Shown: piece after piece, positions 9,116-18,272 of the stretch
How positions within the stretch are numbered: position 1 is the stretch's first letter
Layout: each line of letters opens with the position of its first letter
Assembly: GCA_902805935.1 (NCBI GenBank)
Contig: CADCUR010000024.1
Span: 1-42,329 of the forward strand
Length of the DNA: 42,329 nucleotides
Direction of reading: 5' to 3'
Origin: an uncultured Pyrinomonadaceae bacterium
Lineage (GTDB): Bacteria > Acidobacteriota > Blastocatellia > Pyrinomonadales > Pyrinomonadaceae
Notes under the pieces: generated by a model
Databases searched by the model: none
Told to the model about the DNA's origin: nothing
The model's input: the letters and a program-made list of their open reading frames with translations, nothing else
Program-made: the position numbers and the translations under genes

Positions 9116-9210
9116 AGCTGCTCCTAAAAAATTGCTTTCGGGATTTAGTAAATCGTTGGTGTCTATGATGTGCCGCCTCCAAAATTTGGTTGCTTCGTCC
9201 GGGCAGTGTT

Positions 9211-9239
9211 ATTTTATGACAAGACGCGAAAAAGGTAAA
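9211..9239 (-). promoter_or_regulatory. Predicted promoter of the ECF sigma operon
   Basis: On the minus strand TTTACC (9239-9234), a 17-nt spacer and TAAAAT (9216-9211) form a fair housekeeping-type promoter about 100 nt upstream of the sigma gene. I saw no clear ECF autoregulatory motif. The gap 9116-9509 otherwise contains the repeat at 9243-9281, its degenerate inverse at about 9391-9440, and the comM upstream region. Confidence 0.4.
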
Positions 9240-9242
9240 TAC

Positions 9243-9281
9243 AAAAGTGAAAAAGTGGAAAAGTGAAAAGGTGAAAAAGTT
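9243..9281. repeat. GTGAAAA-type purine repeat, copy 1
   Basis: This 39-bp stretch is built of GTGAAAA/GTGGAAA steps and is identical base for base to 23079-23117. A degenerate inverse copy follows at about 9391-9440 (CACTTTTTCACTGTTTCACC), so the pair forms a loose inverted repeat around about 110 bp. A third, related element lies at 17372-17439. The role is unknown; related pairs elsewhere sit between convergent genes. Confidence 0.75.
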
Positions 9282-9509
9282 AATTTGACGTAATAAAAAC
9301 TTGCTCATCAAACCTAGACCACGTTTTGATTCGGCTGAGAAATCTGGCTGGAATTGTTGAATTCCGCTGCTCGCCGCTAAACGCCAAGCTCACTTTTTCA
9401 CTGTTTCACCTTTTGACTTTTCCGCTTTTCTACTTTTTCGCTCGCTCGAAATCTGTTATAAATTCAAGCACTCCGTTTTTTATAATTGTTTCGTGTGAGA
9501 TGAAAATTT

Positions 9510-11078
9510 ATGCTTTTCCTCGTGCAGTCCGCCGCCGTCTACGGCATTGACGCCCTTCTCGTGGACATCGAAGTCAATCTGCAGCCGGTTAAAGGCGAAG
9601 CCGATTCCGCGCCGACCGTTTTGATCGTCGGTTTGCCCGACACCGCCATCCGCGAATCGCGCGAACGCATCCGCGCCGCCATCACCAACAGCTCGTTCTT
9701 TTTCCCGTTTCATAAAACAACCATCAATCTCGCGCCCGCCGATGTCAGAAAAGAAGGCGCAAGTTTCGATCTGCCGATTGCTTTGGGAATCCTCGGCGCG
9801 AACGGCGATTTGGGAAACGCCGAATCTTTGGAAAACACTTTGAGCATCGGCGAATTGTCGCTCGACGGTCGCGTGCGCCCGGTTCGCGGCGCGCTTTCGA
9901 TTGCGCTGCGGGCGCGAGACAATGGCATCAAAAATTTGCTGCTGCCCGAAGAAAACGCTACCGAAGCGGCTGTCGTCGCGGGCGTTGACGTTTATCCGGT
10001 CAAGGATTTGCGCGAAGCCGTCGAACTGTGCCGCGATTTGTCGGGCGGAGGTGCGCCGCGCGCCGCGCCGTTAAAATTAGACATCAACGAATTAAAAAGA
10101 AGCGAAAATAAATATCGCGTGGATTTTTCGGAAGTGCGCGGGCAGCAGAATACGAAACGCGCCCTCGAAATTGCCAGCGCGGGCGGACATAATATCTTAT
10201 TGATTGGTCCGCCGGGTTCGGGAAAAACGATGCTGGCGAAGCGCCTGCCGACGATTTTGCCGCCGCTCGAATTTGAAGAATCCTTGGAAATCACAAAAAT
10301 TCACTCGGTTGCCGGGCTGACGGGAAAAACCGGCTTGATTACCGAGCGTCCGTTTAAAAATCCGCATCACACGGTTTCGCAAGCCGGACTGATCGGCGGC
10401 GGCTCAAATCCGAAACCGGGCGAAGTTTCACTGGCTCACCTAGGCGTCTTGTTTCTCGACGAATTGCCCGAATTCGATAGAAATGTTCTGGAAGTTTTGC
10501 GCCAGCCGATGGAAGACAAGCAGGTGACGATTTCGCGCGCCGCCGCGTCTTTGACTTTTCCGGCGAGCTTTACGCTCGTCGCTTCGATGAATCCGTGTCC
10601 GTGCGGCTATTTCGGCTCGACGCGCGAATGCCAATGCTCGCCGCTGCAAATCCAGCGTTACGTCGGCAAAATTTCGGGTCCGTTGCTCGACCGAATTGAT
10701 ATTCACATAGACGTTCCGGCGGTCAATTTCAAAGAATTGCGTGGGCGCGGTGTTCCCGCCGGCGAGAGTTCCGAAACGATTCGCGGGCGCGTAATAAAAG
10801 CGCGCGAAATTCAACTCGAAAGATTCAGCGGGGACGGCGTGTTTTCCAATTCGGCGATGTCGCCCGCGCAAATCAGAAAGTTCTGCGCTCTTGATTCTGA
10901 CAGCGAAAATCTTCTCGAACGGGCGATGCTCAAACAGGGTTTGTCAGCCCGCGCACACGACAGAATTTTGAAAGTCGCCAGAACTATCGCCGATTTGGAG
11001 TCGAGCGAAACAATCGAATCGAATCATCTCAGCGAAGCGATCAATTACCGCTCGCTCGACAGAAATTATTGGACGTAA
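9510..11078 (+). CDS. comM: YifB/ComM family Mg-chelatase-like AAA+ ATPase
   Basis: A 522-aa AAA+ protein. ComM, the characterised relative, is a helicase that promotes branch migration during natural transformation. Residues 1-165 are the ChlI-like N-terminal domain ([34 protein letters not shown]). The ATPase core has Walker [16 protein letters not shown], Walker [10 protein letters not shown], and the Cys-rich [11 protein letters not shown]...CQC element typical of YifB. The C-terminal Mg_chelatase_C helices end in [14 protein letters not shown]. The length is normal. It appears monocistronic, with a bidirectional-looking hairpin at 11217-11265 downstream. Whether the organism is transformable cannot be judged here. 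Confidence 0.93.
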   Translation: MLFLVQSAAVYGIDALLVDIEVNLQPVKGEADSAPTVLIVGLPDTAIRESRERIRAAITNSSFFFPFHKTTINLAPADVRKEGASFDLPIALGILGANGDLGNAESLENTLSIGELSLDGRVRPVRGALSIALRARDNGIKNLLLPEENATEAAVVAGVDVYPVKDLREAVELCRDLSGGGAPRAAPLKLDINELKRSENKYRVDFSEVRGQQNTKRALEIASAGGHNILLIGPPGSGKTMLAKRLPTILPPLEFEESLEITKIHSVAGLTGKTGLITERPFKNPHHTVSQAGLIGGGSNPKPGEVSLAHLGVLFLDELPEFDRNVLEVLRQPMEDKQVTISRAAASLTFPASFTLVASMNPCPCGYFGSTRECQCSPLQIQRYVGKISGPLLDRIDIHIDVPAVNFKELRGRGVPAGESSETIRGRVIKAREIQLERFSGDGVFSNSAMSPAQIRKFCALDSDSENLLERAMLKQGLSARAHDRILKVARTIADLESSETIESNHLSEAINYRSLDRNYWT

Positions 11079-11117
11079 CTATTCGATTAGAATTTCGGTT
11101 CTGCGTTTGATTTTCAT
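11079..11117 (-). pseudogene. Truncated paralogue of the small zinc-ribbon-like protein
   Basis: A minus-strand mini-frame starts at ATG 11117 and reads MKIKRRTEILIE before a TAG, ending against the comM stop. It matches the first 12 residues (MEIKRRSKILIE) of the 61-aa protein at 12685-12870. The similarity continues upstream of the start codon: both have GACTTTTAATTTTAA just 5'. I infer a partial gene duplication cut off by comM. Confidence 0.6.
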
Positions 11118-11216
11118 AGTTTCTCAATTAAAATTAAAAGTCGTTTTGCTTGTAATGTGCGCCGATGAAGTGGTTGAAAAAAAGAACTCTCAGGCTCTTC
11201 AATAAAATTTTTAGCT

Positions 11217-11265
11217 CTGATTGAACCGCCCCTTTTTGCTCAGGTGTCGAGCGCGGTTCAATCAG
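11217..11265. terminator. Hairpin terminator between comM and the NDN-repeat gene
   Basis: The arms CTGATTGAACCGC (11217-11229) and GCGGTTCAATCAG (11253-11265) are exact complements. GTTTTCTTT follows on the plus side and an A/T-rich run follows on the minus side. It lies between convergent genes and could terminate both. Confidence 0.65.
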
Positions 11266-11302
11266 GTTTTCTTTAGTGATTTATTGGCACATTCTCTAAA
11301 GA

Positions 11303-12562
11303 TTAGTTAGCTGCAGCTTTGTAGGCTTTACGATACATAAAGTAAGCCCTTTTATAATCGCCCGCAGCTTTAGCCTCGTCGCCCTGCGCGAGCAACGAAT
11401 TAGCCTGCGCCGTGCTTGAGCCGGCAAGATTTGTAATCGCCTGAACGACAATCGTGCGCACCAGTTCGAGATAACCGCCTCTGACCGCCGGAAGAATAAA
11501 CACGGCAACCGGAGTCGCGCTTTCAACCGCCGCCAAATCAGCTGCGATGTGCATCCGCAGCAACTCGTCTTTATTGGCGTTGGCGTTGACGATAATCTCT
11601 GATTTGGCGTTGGCGACCGCTGTCGTAATCGTTACCGTATTGGCGTTGTCATTGTTGATAATCGCCGTTTTGTTGGAATTATCGTTGTTGATAATCGCCG
11701 TCTTGTTCAGATTATCGTTATTAATAATCGTCGTCGTGTTCTGATTGTCGTTGTTGACAATCGCTGTTTTAGAGTTGCTTATTGCCGTCGTGATTGTCGT
11801 TGCGTTGGCGTTGTCGTTATTGACGATTGTGTTTGTGCTGTTAGTAACTTGTTGTGTAATCCCGGCTTCAAAAGCGGCGCTGCTGCAGTCGTCGCCGATG
11901 GCTTTGAGAGTTTCGGCGGTTAAGACACCGCCCTTGAAACCTGCTCTAATGCCCGTGGAAATCGCACGCGCGAGAATCGTCAAACCGTCGGTCGGAAGCA
12001 GCTCCATAACGGCGTCGGCGGCAATCTCCAAGGCTTTGACGGCTGCAATGTCGGTGTTGCTCGGAACGTCCTCTGGATTCGGGCATTCGTCCGGCGTAAT
12101 TGCATCGAGTGACACACCGCCGCTCTTTTTAAGCGCCAGTCTGGTTTCGATTTGCTGCCGCAATCCCGGTTTAATCAACGAATTAAGCGCGCGCGAACCG
12201 TCTCGCCAGCCGGGAACTTTCGCGTAAGCTTCGCGCAGTTTCTCCAAATCGTCCGGTTTCATTGCGGCAAGATTTTGTCTGGCTATAGTAATCTGCTCGA
12301 CCGAACGCGAGCCGGATTGAGCGAGTTTTTTGTGAACGGCGGGAATGGCGTCGAAAAGCCGCAGAGCGCCTTCTATCTCGGCTAAGAAATCATCGTATTC
12401 CTGCCGAAATTCTTCGACATCAGCGGACGCATCCATAATTCGATTTAAGCGCTCGCGCTCAAGTTCTTTCGAGTTTTGCGCGGAAACGGGTGAAACGAAT
12501 GCGAATTGCAAAACAAACAGCAAACCGCCTAAACTCAATAATAAACTGCGTAGATTTTTCAT
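11303..12562 (-). CDS. Secreted protein with tandem 11-residue NDN repeats
   Basis: A 419-aa protein of unknown function. Residues 1-28 are a signal peptide ending VSAQ. Residues 30-235 are mainly helical. Residues 243-332 are Asn/Thr/Ile-rich, with four exact-length 11-residue units at 266-309 (TAIVNNDNQNT, TTIINNDNLNK, TAIINNDNSNK, TAIINNDNANT) and degenerate units on each side. A C-terminal helical region ends in a TPR-like pair (LAQGDEAKAAGDYKRAYFMYRKAYKAA). An 11-residue period with paired Ile suits a hendecad coiled coil, so a surface or periplasmic stalk is a reasonable inference. It appears to be a single-gene unit. I do not recognise a named family. Confidence 0.75.
   Translation of the reverse strand: MKNLRSLLLSLGGLLFVLQFAFVSPVSAQNSKELERERLNRIMDASADVEEFRQEYDDFLAEIEGALRLFDAIPAVHKKLAQSGSRSVEQITIARQNLAAMKPDDLEKLREAYAKVPGWRDGSRALNSLIKPGLRQQIETRLALKKSGGVSLDAITPDECPNPEDVPSNTDIAAVKALEIAADAVMELLPTDGLTILARAISTGIRAGFKGGVLTAETLKAIGDDCSSAAFEAGITQQVTNSTNTIVNNDNANATTITTAISNSKTAIVNNDNQNTTTIINNDNLNKTAIINNDNSNKTAIINNDNANTVTITTAVANAKSEIIVNANANKDELLRMHIAADLAAVESATPVAVFILPAVRGGYLELVRTIVVQAITNLAGSSTAQANSLLAQGDEAKAAGDYKRAYFMYRKAYKAAAN
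11636..11767 (-). repeat. Four tandem 33-bp coding repeats (NDN units)
   Basis: These encode residues 266-309 of the protein at 11303-12562. Each 33-bp unit encodes one 11-residue unit with the invariant NNDN core. Third-codon changes (AAT/AAC, ATT/ATC) and variable residues show the copies are old enough to have diverged while keeping length and phase. The repeat also leaves a spurious open frame on the plus strand. Confidence 0.85.
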
Positions 12563-12684
12563 AATTTTTTCTTCTCTTTTTCCTCTTTTTATTTTTGATA
12601 AATTTTGAAAACGAACATCGTTTTCCGTGTTGATTGATTACAAAGCCTGTTCGCGGCGAGCAATCATTTGTTGATATTTGTCCT

Positions 12685-12870
12685 CTAACCTTTTAGGTCT
12701 TCAATGCGCGTTTTTCCGCTCGACAAATTGGTAAGCGGCGCGGCGTTTTCAGCGGCGAGCATTTTTTCGCCGCAATGCGGGCAAACGATTTGTTCTAGCG
12801 ATTCAGAATTGCGAATGGCGATTTCGCGTCGCATTTCAATTAAAATCTTGCTTCTGCGTTTGATTTCCAT
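12685..12870 (-). CDS. Small zinc-ribbon-like protein of unknown function
   Basis: A 61-aa basic protein with one CPHCGEKM knuckle at about residues 34-41 after a charged helix (MEIKRRSKILIEMRREIAIRNSES). Only one CxxC pair is present, so zinc binding would need dimerisation or another partner. A truncated copy of its N-terminus and upstream sequence at 11079-11117 supports it being a real, duplicated gene family. It is divergent from the winged-helix/PD40 gene. No strong Shine-Dalgarno is visible. A DNA- or RNA-binding role is only a guess. Confidence 0.55.
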   Translation of the reverse strand: MEIKRRSKILIEMRREIAIRNSESLEQIVCPHCGEKMLAAENAAPLTNLSSGKTRIEDLKG

Positions 12871-12996
12871 CGTTGGTTGTTTAAAATTAAAAGTCCCTTC
12901 AGATTTGTTTTACGCGGTGACAACAAACTTATAAAAAAGAGCGCGGAAAAGTCTGGAAAAAAAGCCGGATTTTTTTTGGATAAAATTTTGGATAGT

Positions 12997-15276
12997 GTGA
13001 AACCTCACGAAACAAACGACATCTACGACTTCTCCGGGTTCCGTCTCGACGCGCGAAAACGCCGTCTCTGGCGTGGCGATGAAGTCGTCGCACTCACACC
13101 GAAGGAGTTTGAAGTATTATTTTTTCTCGTGAAACGCGCCGGTCAGGTAGTTGAAAAAGAAGAATTGCTCAATGCGATTTGGACGGACGTTTACGTGGAA
13201 GAAACGACGCTCGCACGAAACGTTTCGTGGTTGCGGCAAAAACTCGGAGCGGCGAGCGACGGCGCAAAACTGATTGAAACCGTTCCGAAACGCGGCTATC
13301 GTTTTGTGCCGGAAGTAACTCGCAGCGAAAACGCGCCCGTCGTCCGCGCCGAAGAAAAAATCATTCAGCGCATCGTCATTGAAGAAACAATCACGCTTGA
13401 CGAAGCCGAAGCAATCGCCGCGTCAAAGAATTTAAATCTTGCTGAATCCAATTTACCGACGCCGAAACTTCTCAATCCGCAACCCAAAATTAATAATCGA
13501 AAATCGTTTTGGCTCCCGCTCGCGTTCGCTTTTGTGGCTTTGGCGGCAATCGGTTTCGCGGTTTATCAATATTTTTCTTACAAATCGGTGCCGAAAGTGA
13601 TTGTCGCTACGCGCCCCGCGCCGTTTTCCGGTTTGCCGGGACGCGAAAACTTTCCGGCTTTTTCCCCGGACGGAAAGTTGTTGACTTACGTCTGGAACGG
13701 CGGCGTGGGCGAAAATTACGACGTTTACGTCAAGCAAATCGGCGCGGGCGAACCCGTGCGGCTGACTGATACAAAAGAAGACGAAGTTCATCCGGTTTTC
13801 TCGCCCGATGGTTTGCAGGTCGCTTTTGTCCGCACGTTTTCCAATAAGAGCGAAGTTTTTCTGGTCCCGACGCTCGGCGGCGCGGAACGCAAAATCTGCG
13901 ATTTAAGTCGAACTTACTCGCGTCTGTCGTTTTCGCCAGATGGACAAACGCTCGCCGTGACCGACGCCGACTCGGAAGACCAGCGCGAAGGCATTTTTCT
14001 GATTGACGTGCAAACAGGCGCGAAACAACGCAAAACATCGCCGCCCGATTCTGCCTCGGACATTGCCGCGCGTTTCTCGCCCGACGGCAAAACTCTGGCT
14101 TTCGTGCGCAATTTCGGTGGTGCGTCCGACGAATTATTTGTTGTTTCCGTTAGCAAAAATGACAATGCATCGGAAACACAATTGACTTTCGATAAGACCG
14201 GAATAATCGGCTTAACTTGGAATGCCGACGGCACAAAAATTGTTTACGCTTCGAAAACGACGGCGATAACGTCGAATTTGCATCAGATTTCGATTCGCGG
14301 CGGCGCGTCCGAGTTAATTGTGACAAACGGCAAAAACGTCACGAATCCAATCGTTTCCGCCGACGGGAAGATGCTCGCTTTTGTCGAAGGCTCATTTAAG
14401 ACAAATATTTTGCAAATCGAGAGAGAAACGTCCGTAATGCGCCGGCTTATCGAATCGAGCGGCGACGACGACAGCCCTAATTTGTCGCCTGACGCCAGAC
14501 AAATCGCTTTCGTCTCGAACCGCACGGGGAACGGGGAGATTTGGATTGCCGATGCCAGCGGCAAAAATCAGCGACAATTAACAAATTTGCTCGATTCAAA
14601 CGAAAAACGCGACCAGTCACCGACCGATGCGCCGAATTCGGCGGGCAGTCCGCGCTTTTCGCCCGACGGACGATTCGTTGCTTACGACGCGCAAATCAAC
14701 GGCAACGGCGACATTTTTGTCGTCTCCGCCAACGGCGGCGCGGCGCGGCGTCTGACCTCCGATTCGACACAGGAAGTTTTGCCCGCATGGAGTTCCGACG
14801 GACGATGGATTTATTTCGCATCAAATCGCGGCGGCGATTTTAATTTATGGAAAATTCCCGCCAGCGGCGGCGACGCCGTTCAGGTTACCAAACAAGGCGG
14901 TTTTGAATCGTTTGTCGCGCCGGACGGCAAAACGGTTTTTTATACAAAAGCGCGCGGCGCTGCCGGACTCTGGCAAGTTTCGATTGACAACGGCGAAGAA
15001 CAACCTGCGGCTGATTTGCCGGAAGCCGGGTATTGGCGTTATTGGACGGTAACGCCGACGGGCATTTATTTTCTCGCCCCGATGAGGAATTCTTCTTATC
15101 AAATTAAATTTTACGATTTTGCCAGCCATCAATTAAAAACAATCGCGCATACGGAAAAAACGCCGATTTGGACTTATCCGGGTTTGAGCGTTTCCTCGGA
15201 TGCCAAAACAATTCTTTATACACAGTCAGACCAAAACGCCAGCGCCATTATGCTTGCCGAATTGCCTGAATACTAA
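12997..15276 (+). CDS. Membrane winged-helix regulator with PD40/TolB-like propeller
   Basis: From the GTG at 12997 the product is 759 aa. Residues about 9-107 form an OmpR/PhoB-type winged helix (DFSGFRLDARKRRLWRGDE, LTPKEFEVLFFLVKRAG, ETVPKRGYRFVPEV). One membrane helix lies at about 171-192 (FWLPLAFAFVALAAIGFAVY). About 550 residues of PD40/WD40-like propeller blades follow, repeatedly showing FSPDG or SADGK (e.g. FSPDGKLLTYVW, SSDGRWIYFASNRGG). This is a CadC/ToxR-like arrangement: a cytoplasmic DNA-binding domain with an outer sensor. The frame extends to a TTG at 12877, but that start would crowd the divergent small gene (start 12870) and adds Lys/Phe-rich residues unlike the family. 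Target genes and ligand are unknown. Confidence 0.88.
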   Translation: MKPHETNDIYDFSGFRLDARKRRLWRGDEVVALTPKEFEVLFFLVKRAGQVVEKEELLNAIWTDVYVEETTLARNVSWLRQKLGAASDGAKLIETVPKRGYRFVPEVTRSENAPVVRAEEKIIQRIVIEETITLDEAEAIAASKNLNLAESNLPTPKLLNPQPKINNRKSFWLPLAFAFVALAAIGFAVYQYFSYKSVPKVIVATRPAPFSGLPGRENFPAFSPDGKLLTYVWNGGVGENYDVYVKQIGAGEPVRLTDTKEDEVHPVFSPDGLQVAFVRTFSNKSEVFLVPTLGGAERKICDLSRTYSRLSFSPDGQTLAVTDADSEDQREGIFLIDVQTGAKQRKTSPPDSASDIAARFSPDGKTLAFVRNFGGASDELFVVSVSKNDNASETQLTFDKTGIIGLTWNADGTKIVYASKTTAITSNLHQISIRGGASELIVTNGKNVTNPIVSADGKMLAFVEGSFKTNILQIERETSVMRRLIESSGDDDSPNLSPDARQIAFVSNRTGNGEIWIADASGKNQRQLTNLLDSNEKRDQSPTDAPNSAGSPRFSPDGRFVAYDAQINGNGDIFVVSANGGAARRLTSDSTQEVLPAWSSDGRWIYFASNRGGDFNLWKIPASGGDAVQVTKQGGFESFVAPDGKTVFYTKARGAAGLWQVSIDNGEEQPAADLPEAGYWRYWTVTPTGIYFLAPMRNSSYQIKFYDFASHQLKTIAHTEKTPIWTYPGLSVSSDAKTILYTQSDQNASAIMLAELPEY

Positions 15277-15528
15277 ATTAAAACGTGCTATAAAGTGACT
15301 CGCCAGGAATTCCCAATATACCGTCTGAAAGGTAAAGCGTCTCAAAAATGCCTCCTTATCAGACAACTACAAATCAGCTTTTGGTAATCCTCAATAAACA
15401 ATTATTTTCCGGCAGCTCAAATTAGAACACTCGTCAAAATCGCGTTATCAAAGACATAATTGAGCGAAAATGCTAAAATAAAAAATTCGTTTTAACGGTT
15501 CAACTATAGATAAGCAGCGAAACTGGAA

Positions 15529-17358
15529 ATGATTGCAGAAAACTTAATCGGTTTTGAAAATTTGCCGCAGACGATTCCGCATTTTTGCCTCGAATCGTTT
15601 CGTCGCCACGCCAAACCTGACGCGCTCAGTCATAAAATAAACGACGTTTGGGAAAATCTTTCGGGTGAGGCGGTAATCGAGCGAATCAAATACATCGCGC
15701 TCGGTCTCGCCGATTTGGGCGTCAAAGCGGGTGACCGCATCGCCATCATTTCCGAAAATCGTCCCGAATGGTCGCTGACCGATTTGGCGATTTTGTCCTT
15801 ACGCGCCGTCAACGTGCCGATTTATACGACGCAAGCCGTCGAACAGATTCGCTATATCTTGGAAGATTCGGGCGCGAAGATGCTGTTCGTGTCAAGCAAA
15901 AAGATTCTGCGCCACGCCGAAGACGCGATTCAATCGGTCGAGCGACTCGAAAAATTGATTTTCTTCGACGCCGACGCCGTTCCCGAAAACGACAGTCGGG
16001 CGCTTGATTATCAAACTTTAGAAAATCGCGGCAGAGAATTAGAGAAAATTGACTCGCAAATTTTTGAAACGAACTTAAAACAAATTCAAACCGACGATTT
16101 GGCGACGATTATTTACACTTCCGGGACGACGGGCGAGCCGAAGGGCGTGATGCTGACGCACGAAAATTTTACGTCGAACATCACGGCTGTCTCGAAGGGT
16201 TTGCCGATTAAAACAACAGACCGTTCGTTAGCCGTTCTGCCGCTCTCTCATATTTTCGAGCGCACAGTTTTTTACGTGTTGTGCGCCAATGGCGTGGCGA
16301 TTCATTTCTGCCCGTCGTTCGACCAGATTGCGACTTTTCTGAGCGAAGTTCGTCCAACGATTATGACCGCCGTGCCGCGTCTGTTCGAGCAGGTTTATCA
16401 TAAAATCGTTAAGAAAGGAAAATCGGCGGGCGGCTGGAAAACGTCGTTGTTCGATTGGGCGCTCGTCGTCGGACAAGAGTATTGGAACACAAAAGACCGG
16501 GGGGAATTCGTATCGCCACTGTTGAGAGTCAAACATTCGATTGCCAGTCGGCTCGTATTCTCAAAATGGCGCGCGGGCGTCGGCGGCAGCATCAGGTTTT
16601 TCGTCTCGGGCGGCGCGCCGCTGTCCAGAAAATTATCAAACGCTTTTTGGGCGGCGGGCATTCCGGTTTTGCAAGGCTACGGAATGACCGAAGCCTGCGT
16701 CACCTGCGTCAATCGCCCGGACGACAGCAAAGTCGGCTCAATCGGAACGCCGTTTGAAGGTATCGAAATGAAAGTTGCCGAATCGGACGGCGAGATTTTG
16801 ATTCGCGGAAAAAATGTGATGCGCGGCTATTTCAATAACCCGGAAGAAACCGCCAAAGTCATAGACGAAGACGGTTTTTATCACACGGGCGATGTCGGCT
16901 ACATTGACGAAGACGGACATTTTTTTATCACCGACCGCAAAAAGGATTTGTTTAAATTGTCGAACGGCAAATACGTCGCGCCGCAGCAGGTCGAAAGCCT
17001 TCTGAAACAATCGCCGCTCGTCTCGCAAGCGGTCGCCGTCGGTTCGGGCAGAAAACAAGTCGGTGCCCTTATCGTTCCCGATTGGGAAACGCTCAAACAA
17101 ACTTTAAGGGAAGAGGGAATTTCCGCCGAAGATTCGCGCGAGGAACTTTGCGAAAACCCGCACGTCGTCAAACGCGTGCAGCGCGACGCCGTCGAATTCA
17201 CCAGAGAATTGAACGATTACGAAAGAGTCAAACGAGTTTATCTGCTGCCGCGCGAATTCTCGATTGATAAGGGCGAGATGACTCCGACGCTGAAGATAAA
17301 GCGCGGCGTGATTGACGAAAAGTATGATGAAGCGATTGACGAGATTTGCGGCAGTTGA
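15529..17358 (+). CDS. Long-chain fatty acid-CoA ligase (AMP-binding)
   Basis: A 609-aa adenylate-forming enzyme that activates fatty acids to acyl-CoA. It shows the P-loop-like [21 protein letters not shown], the YGMTEACV motif, the [36 protein letters not shown] hinge region, and a late Lys in [12 protein letters not shown]. The domain plan is that of eukaryote-like/FadD15-type long-chain acyl-CoA synthetases. GGAAATG at the start gives only a weak Shine-Dalgarno. The gene stands alone and ends convergently with the small zf-HC2-like gene across the 25-bp inverted repeat at 17372-17439. Exact chain-length specificity cannot be read from sequence. Confidence 0.93.
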   Translation: MIAENLIGFENLPQTIPHFCLESFRRHAKPDALSHKINDVWENLSGEAVIERIKYIALGLADLGVKAGDRIAIISENRPEWSLTDLAILSLRAVNVPIYTTQAVEQIRYILEDSGAKMLFVSSKKILRHAEDAIQSVERLEKLIFFDADAVPENDSRALDYQTLENRGRELEKIDSQIFETNLKQIQTDDLATIIYTSGTTGEPKGVMLTHENFTSNITAVSKGLPIKTTDRSLAVLPLSHIFERTVFYVLCANGVAIHFCPSFDQIATFLSEVRPTIMTAVPRLFEQVYHKIVKKGKSAGGWKTSLFDWALVVGQEYWNTKDRGEFVSPLLRVKHSIASRLVFSKWRAGVGGSIRFFVSGGAPLSRKLSNAFWAAGIPVLQGYGMTEACVTCVNRPDDSKVGSIGTPFEGIEMKVAESDGEILIRGKNVMRGYFNNPEETAKVIDEDGFYHTGDVGYIDEDGHFFITDRKKDLFKLSNGKYVAPQQVESLLKQSPLVSQAVAVGSGRKQVGALIVPDWETLKQTLREEGISAEDSREELCENPHVVKRVQRDAVEFTRELNDYERVKRVYLLPREFSIDKGEMTPTLKIKRGVIDEKYDEAIDEICGS

Positions 17359-17371
17359 AAGCAAGAAAAAA

Positions 17372-17439
17372 GAAAAGCAGAAAGGTGAAAAAGTTGATTG
17401 AATGCGCGTTAAGCCAACTTTTTCACCTTTCTGCTTTTC
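17372..17439. terminator. 25-bp perfect inverted repeat between convergent genes (GTGAAAA type)
   Basis: The arms at 17372-17396 and 17415-17439 are exact 25-bp complements with an 18-nt loop. The left arm contains GAAAGGTGAAAAAGTTG, related to the repeats at 9243 and 23079. The right arm forms the last codons of the minus-strand gene ending at 17409. It probably acts as a bidirectional terminator, with its stem flanked by poly-purine/poly-pyrimidine sequence. Confidence 0.75.
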
Positions 17440-17756
17440 CACGTTTTTCCTTTTAACGCTTTATCATCGCTGAGCAATTTATTGAGCGTGAAAAAATCTT
17501 TGTGCTTATTGCCTAAAAGAGCTTCGGCGAGTTCGTAAAGGGGAAGCGGAATTTCGACTTTGGCAACCGTTTCTTCCGATTGCGGATAGTGCGCATAAAA
17601 TTCGACTTCCGAGTCGCAGAATTCACAGGCGGCGAGATGCTTTTCGATTCCTCCGCGCTCTCTGGACGAAACCTCGCCGTTTTGAAACGCCAGCAGTTCC
17701 TGCGACGAAGGACAATTAGTGCTTTTACAAAAAGTTACCATTTTTAATGAAACCAT
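17409..17756 (-). CDS. Small zf-HC2-like zinc-finger protein
   Basis: A 115-aa soluble protein with an anti-sigma-type zinc finger: Cys10, Cys15, then H40-x3-C44-x2-C47 (KHLAACEFC). There is no membrane segment and no sigma gene beside it, so it is an orphan of the zf-HC2 type or a structural relative. The last residues (roughly KSRKVKKL) are encoded by the right arm of the 17372-17439 inverted repeat, which suggests a repeat-derived C-terminus. The start may be M1 (17756) or M6 (17741); neither has a clear Shine-Dalgarno. Function is unknown. Confidence 0.7.
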   Translation of the reverse strand: MVSLKMVTFCKSTNCPSSQELLAFQNGEVSSRERGGIEKHLAACEFCDSEVEFYAHYPQSEETVAKVEIPLPLYELAEALLGNKHKDFFTLNKLLSDDKALKGKTWKSRKVKKLA

Positions 17757-17996
17757 ATTACAAAATTTGACCGAAAAAAACTTTGCTTTCTCGCGTCATA
17801 GAATCAAATGGTTAAAGAAGGACGATTGTTACAAGAAAAGTAAATCCGCAATACCCGCCTGCTTCCAAAACTCGGGGTATTAAAAAGCGAAAAACCATTC
17901 CGATTTCTTAGGCGAGCCGAAAGAAAGTGTTTCTAAGCGTAGAAATAGTTGCACTTACGCAGGTAGTTAAACAATTAAAAAACATACAAAAAAAAG

Positions 17997-18025
17997 TTGC
18001 TCAATTCCAAAATAATTGCTACCAT
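17997..18025 (+). promoter_or_regulatory. Candidate promoter for the sigma-like gene at 18273
   Basis: TTGCTC (17997-18002), a 17-nt spacer and TACCAT (18020-18025) form a moderate promoter. Transcription from here would begin close to the first hairpin of the leader at 18029. The upstream part of the gap (17757-17996) is A/T-rich with no gene recognised. Confidence 0.35.
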
Positions 18026-18028
18026 TGA

Positions 18029-18220
18029 ATTGTCGTCGGGAAGAGAGCAACCGCCTGACCGACAATCTGCCAAATTAACTGTTCAAAGCTCGGAGTTAAT
18101 TTACTTTTTCTAACCAATCACTAAATTACAAGTTTCAGGGTGAGACGGTTCGCCGGAAGCAGAAAAAATCTCAATCGGGAATGAGATTGCTGCATCTGAA
18201 CAGCGGAGCAGGTGAAACTT
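18029..18220 (+). promoter_or_regulatory. Foldable 5' leader upstream of the sigma-like gene
   Basis: Complementary arms are nested or serial. They are ATTGTCG/CGACAAT (18029-18035 with 18060-18066), AAATTAACT/AGTTAATTT (18072-18080 with 18094-18102, then ACTTTTTCT), and AAGTTTCA/TGAAACTT (18130-18137 with 18213-18220). Inside the last pair sit a CGG-TTCG-CCG tetraloop hairpin and AATCTCA/TGAGATT. The leader ends 52 nt before the ATG. The second hairpin with its T-run could be an attenuator. I cannot match it to a known riboswitch. Confidence 0.4.
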
Positions 18221-18272
18221 TCTTAAAAAATCAAACTGCAAAATCAAAAAAAGGACAATCGAAAGGTTTAAT

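Noticed and set aside
11636-11767. Regular 33-bp repeat as a possible CRISPR-like array
   Set aside because: No spacers: the repeats are contiguous, in frame and encode 11-residue units.
11547-12227. Hydrophobic repeat proteins on the plus strand (SLLIIAVL units)
   Set aside because: These are the antisense reading of the NDN-repeat coding region. The minus frame has a signal peptide and domain structure; the plus frames are broken by stops.
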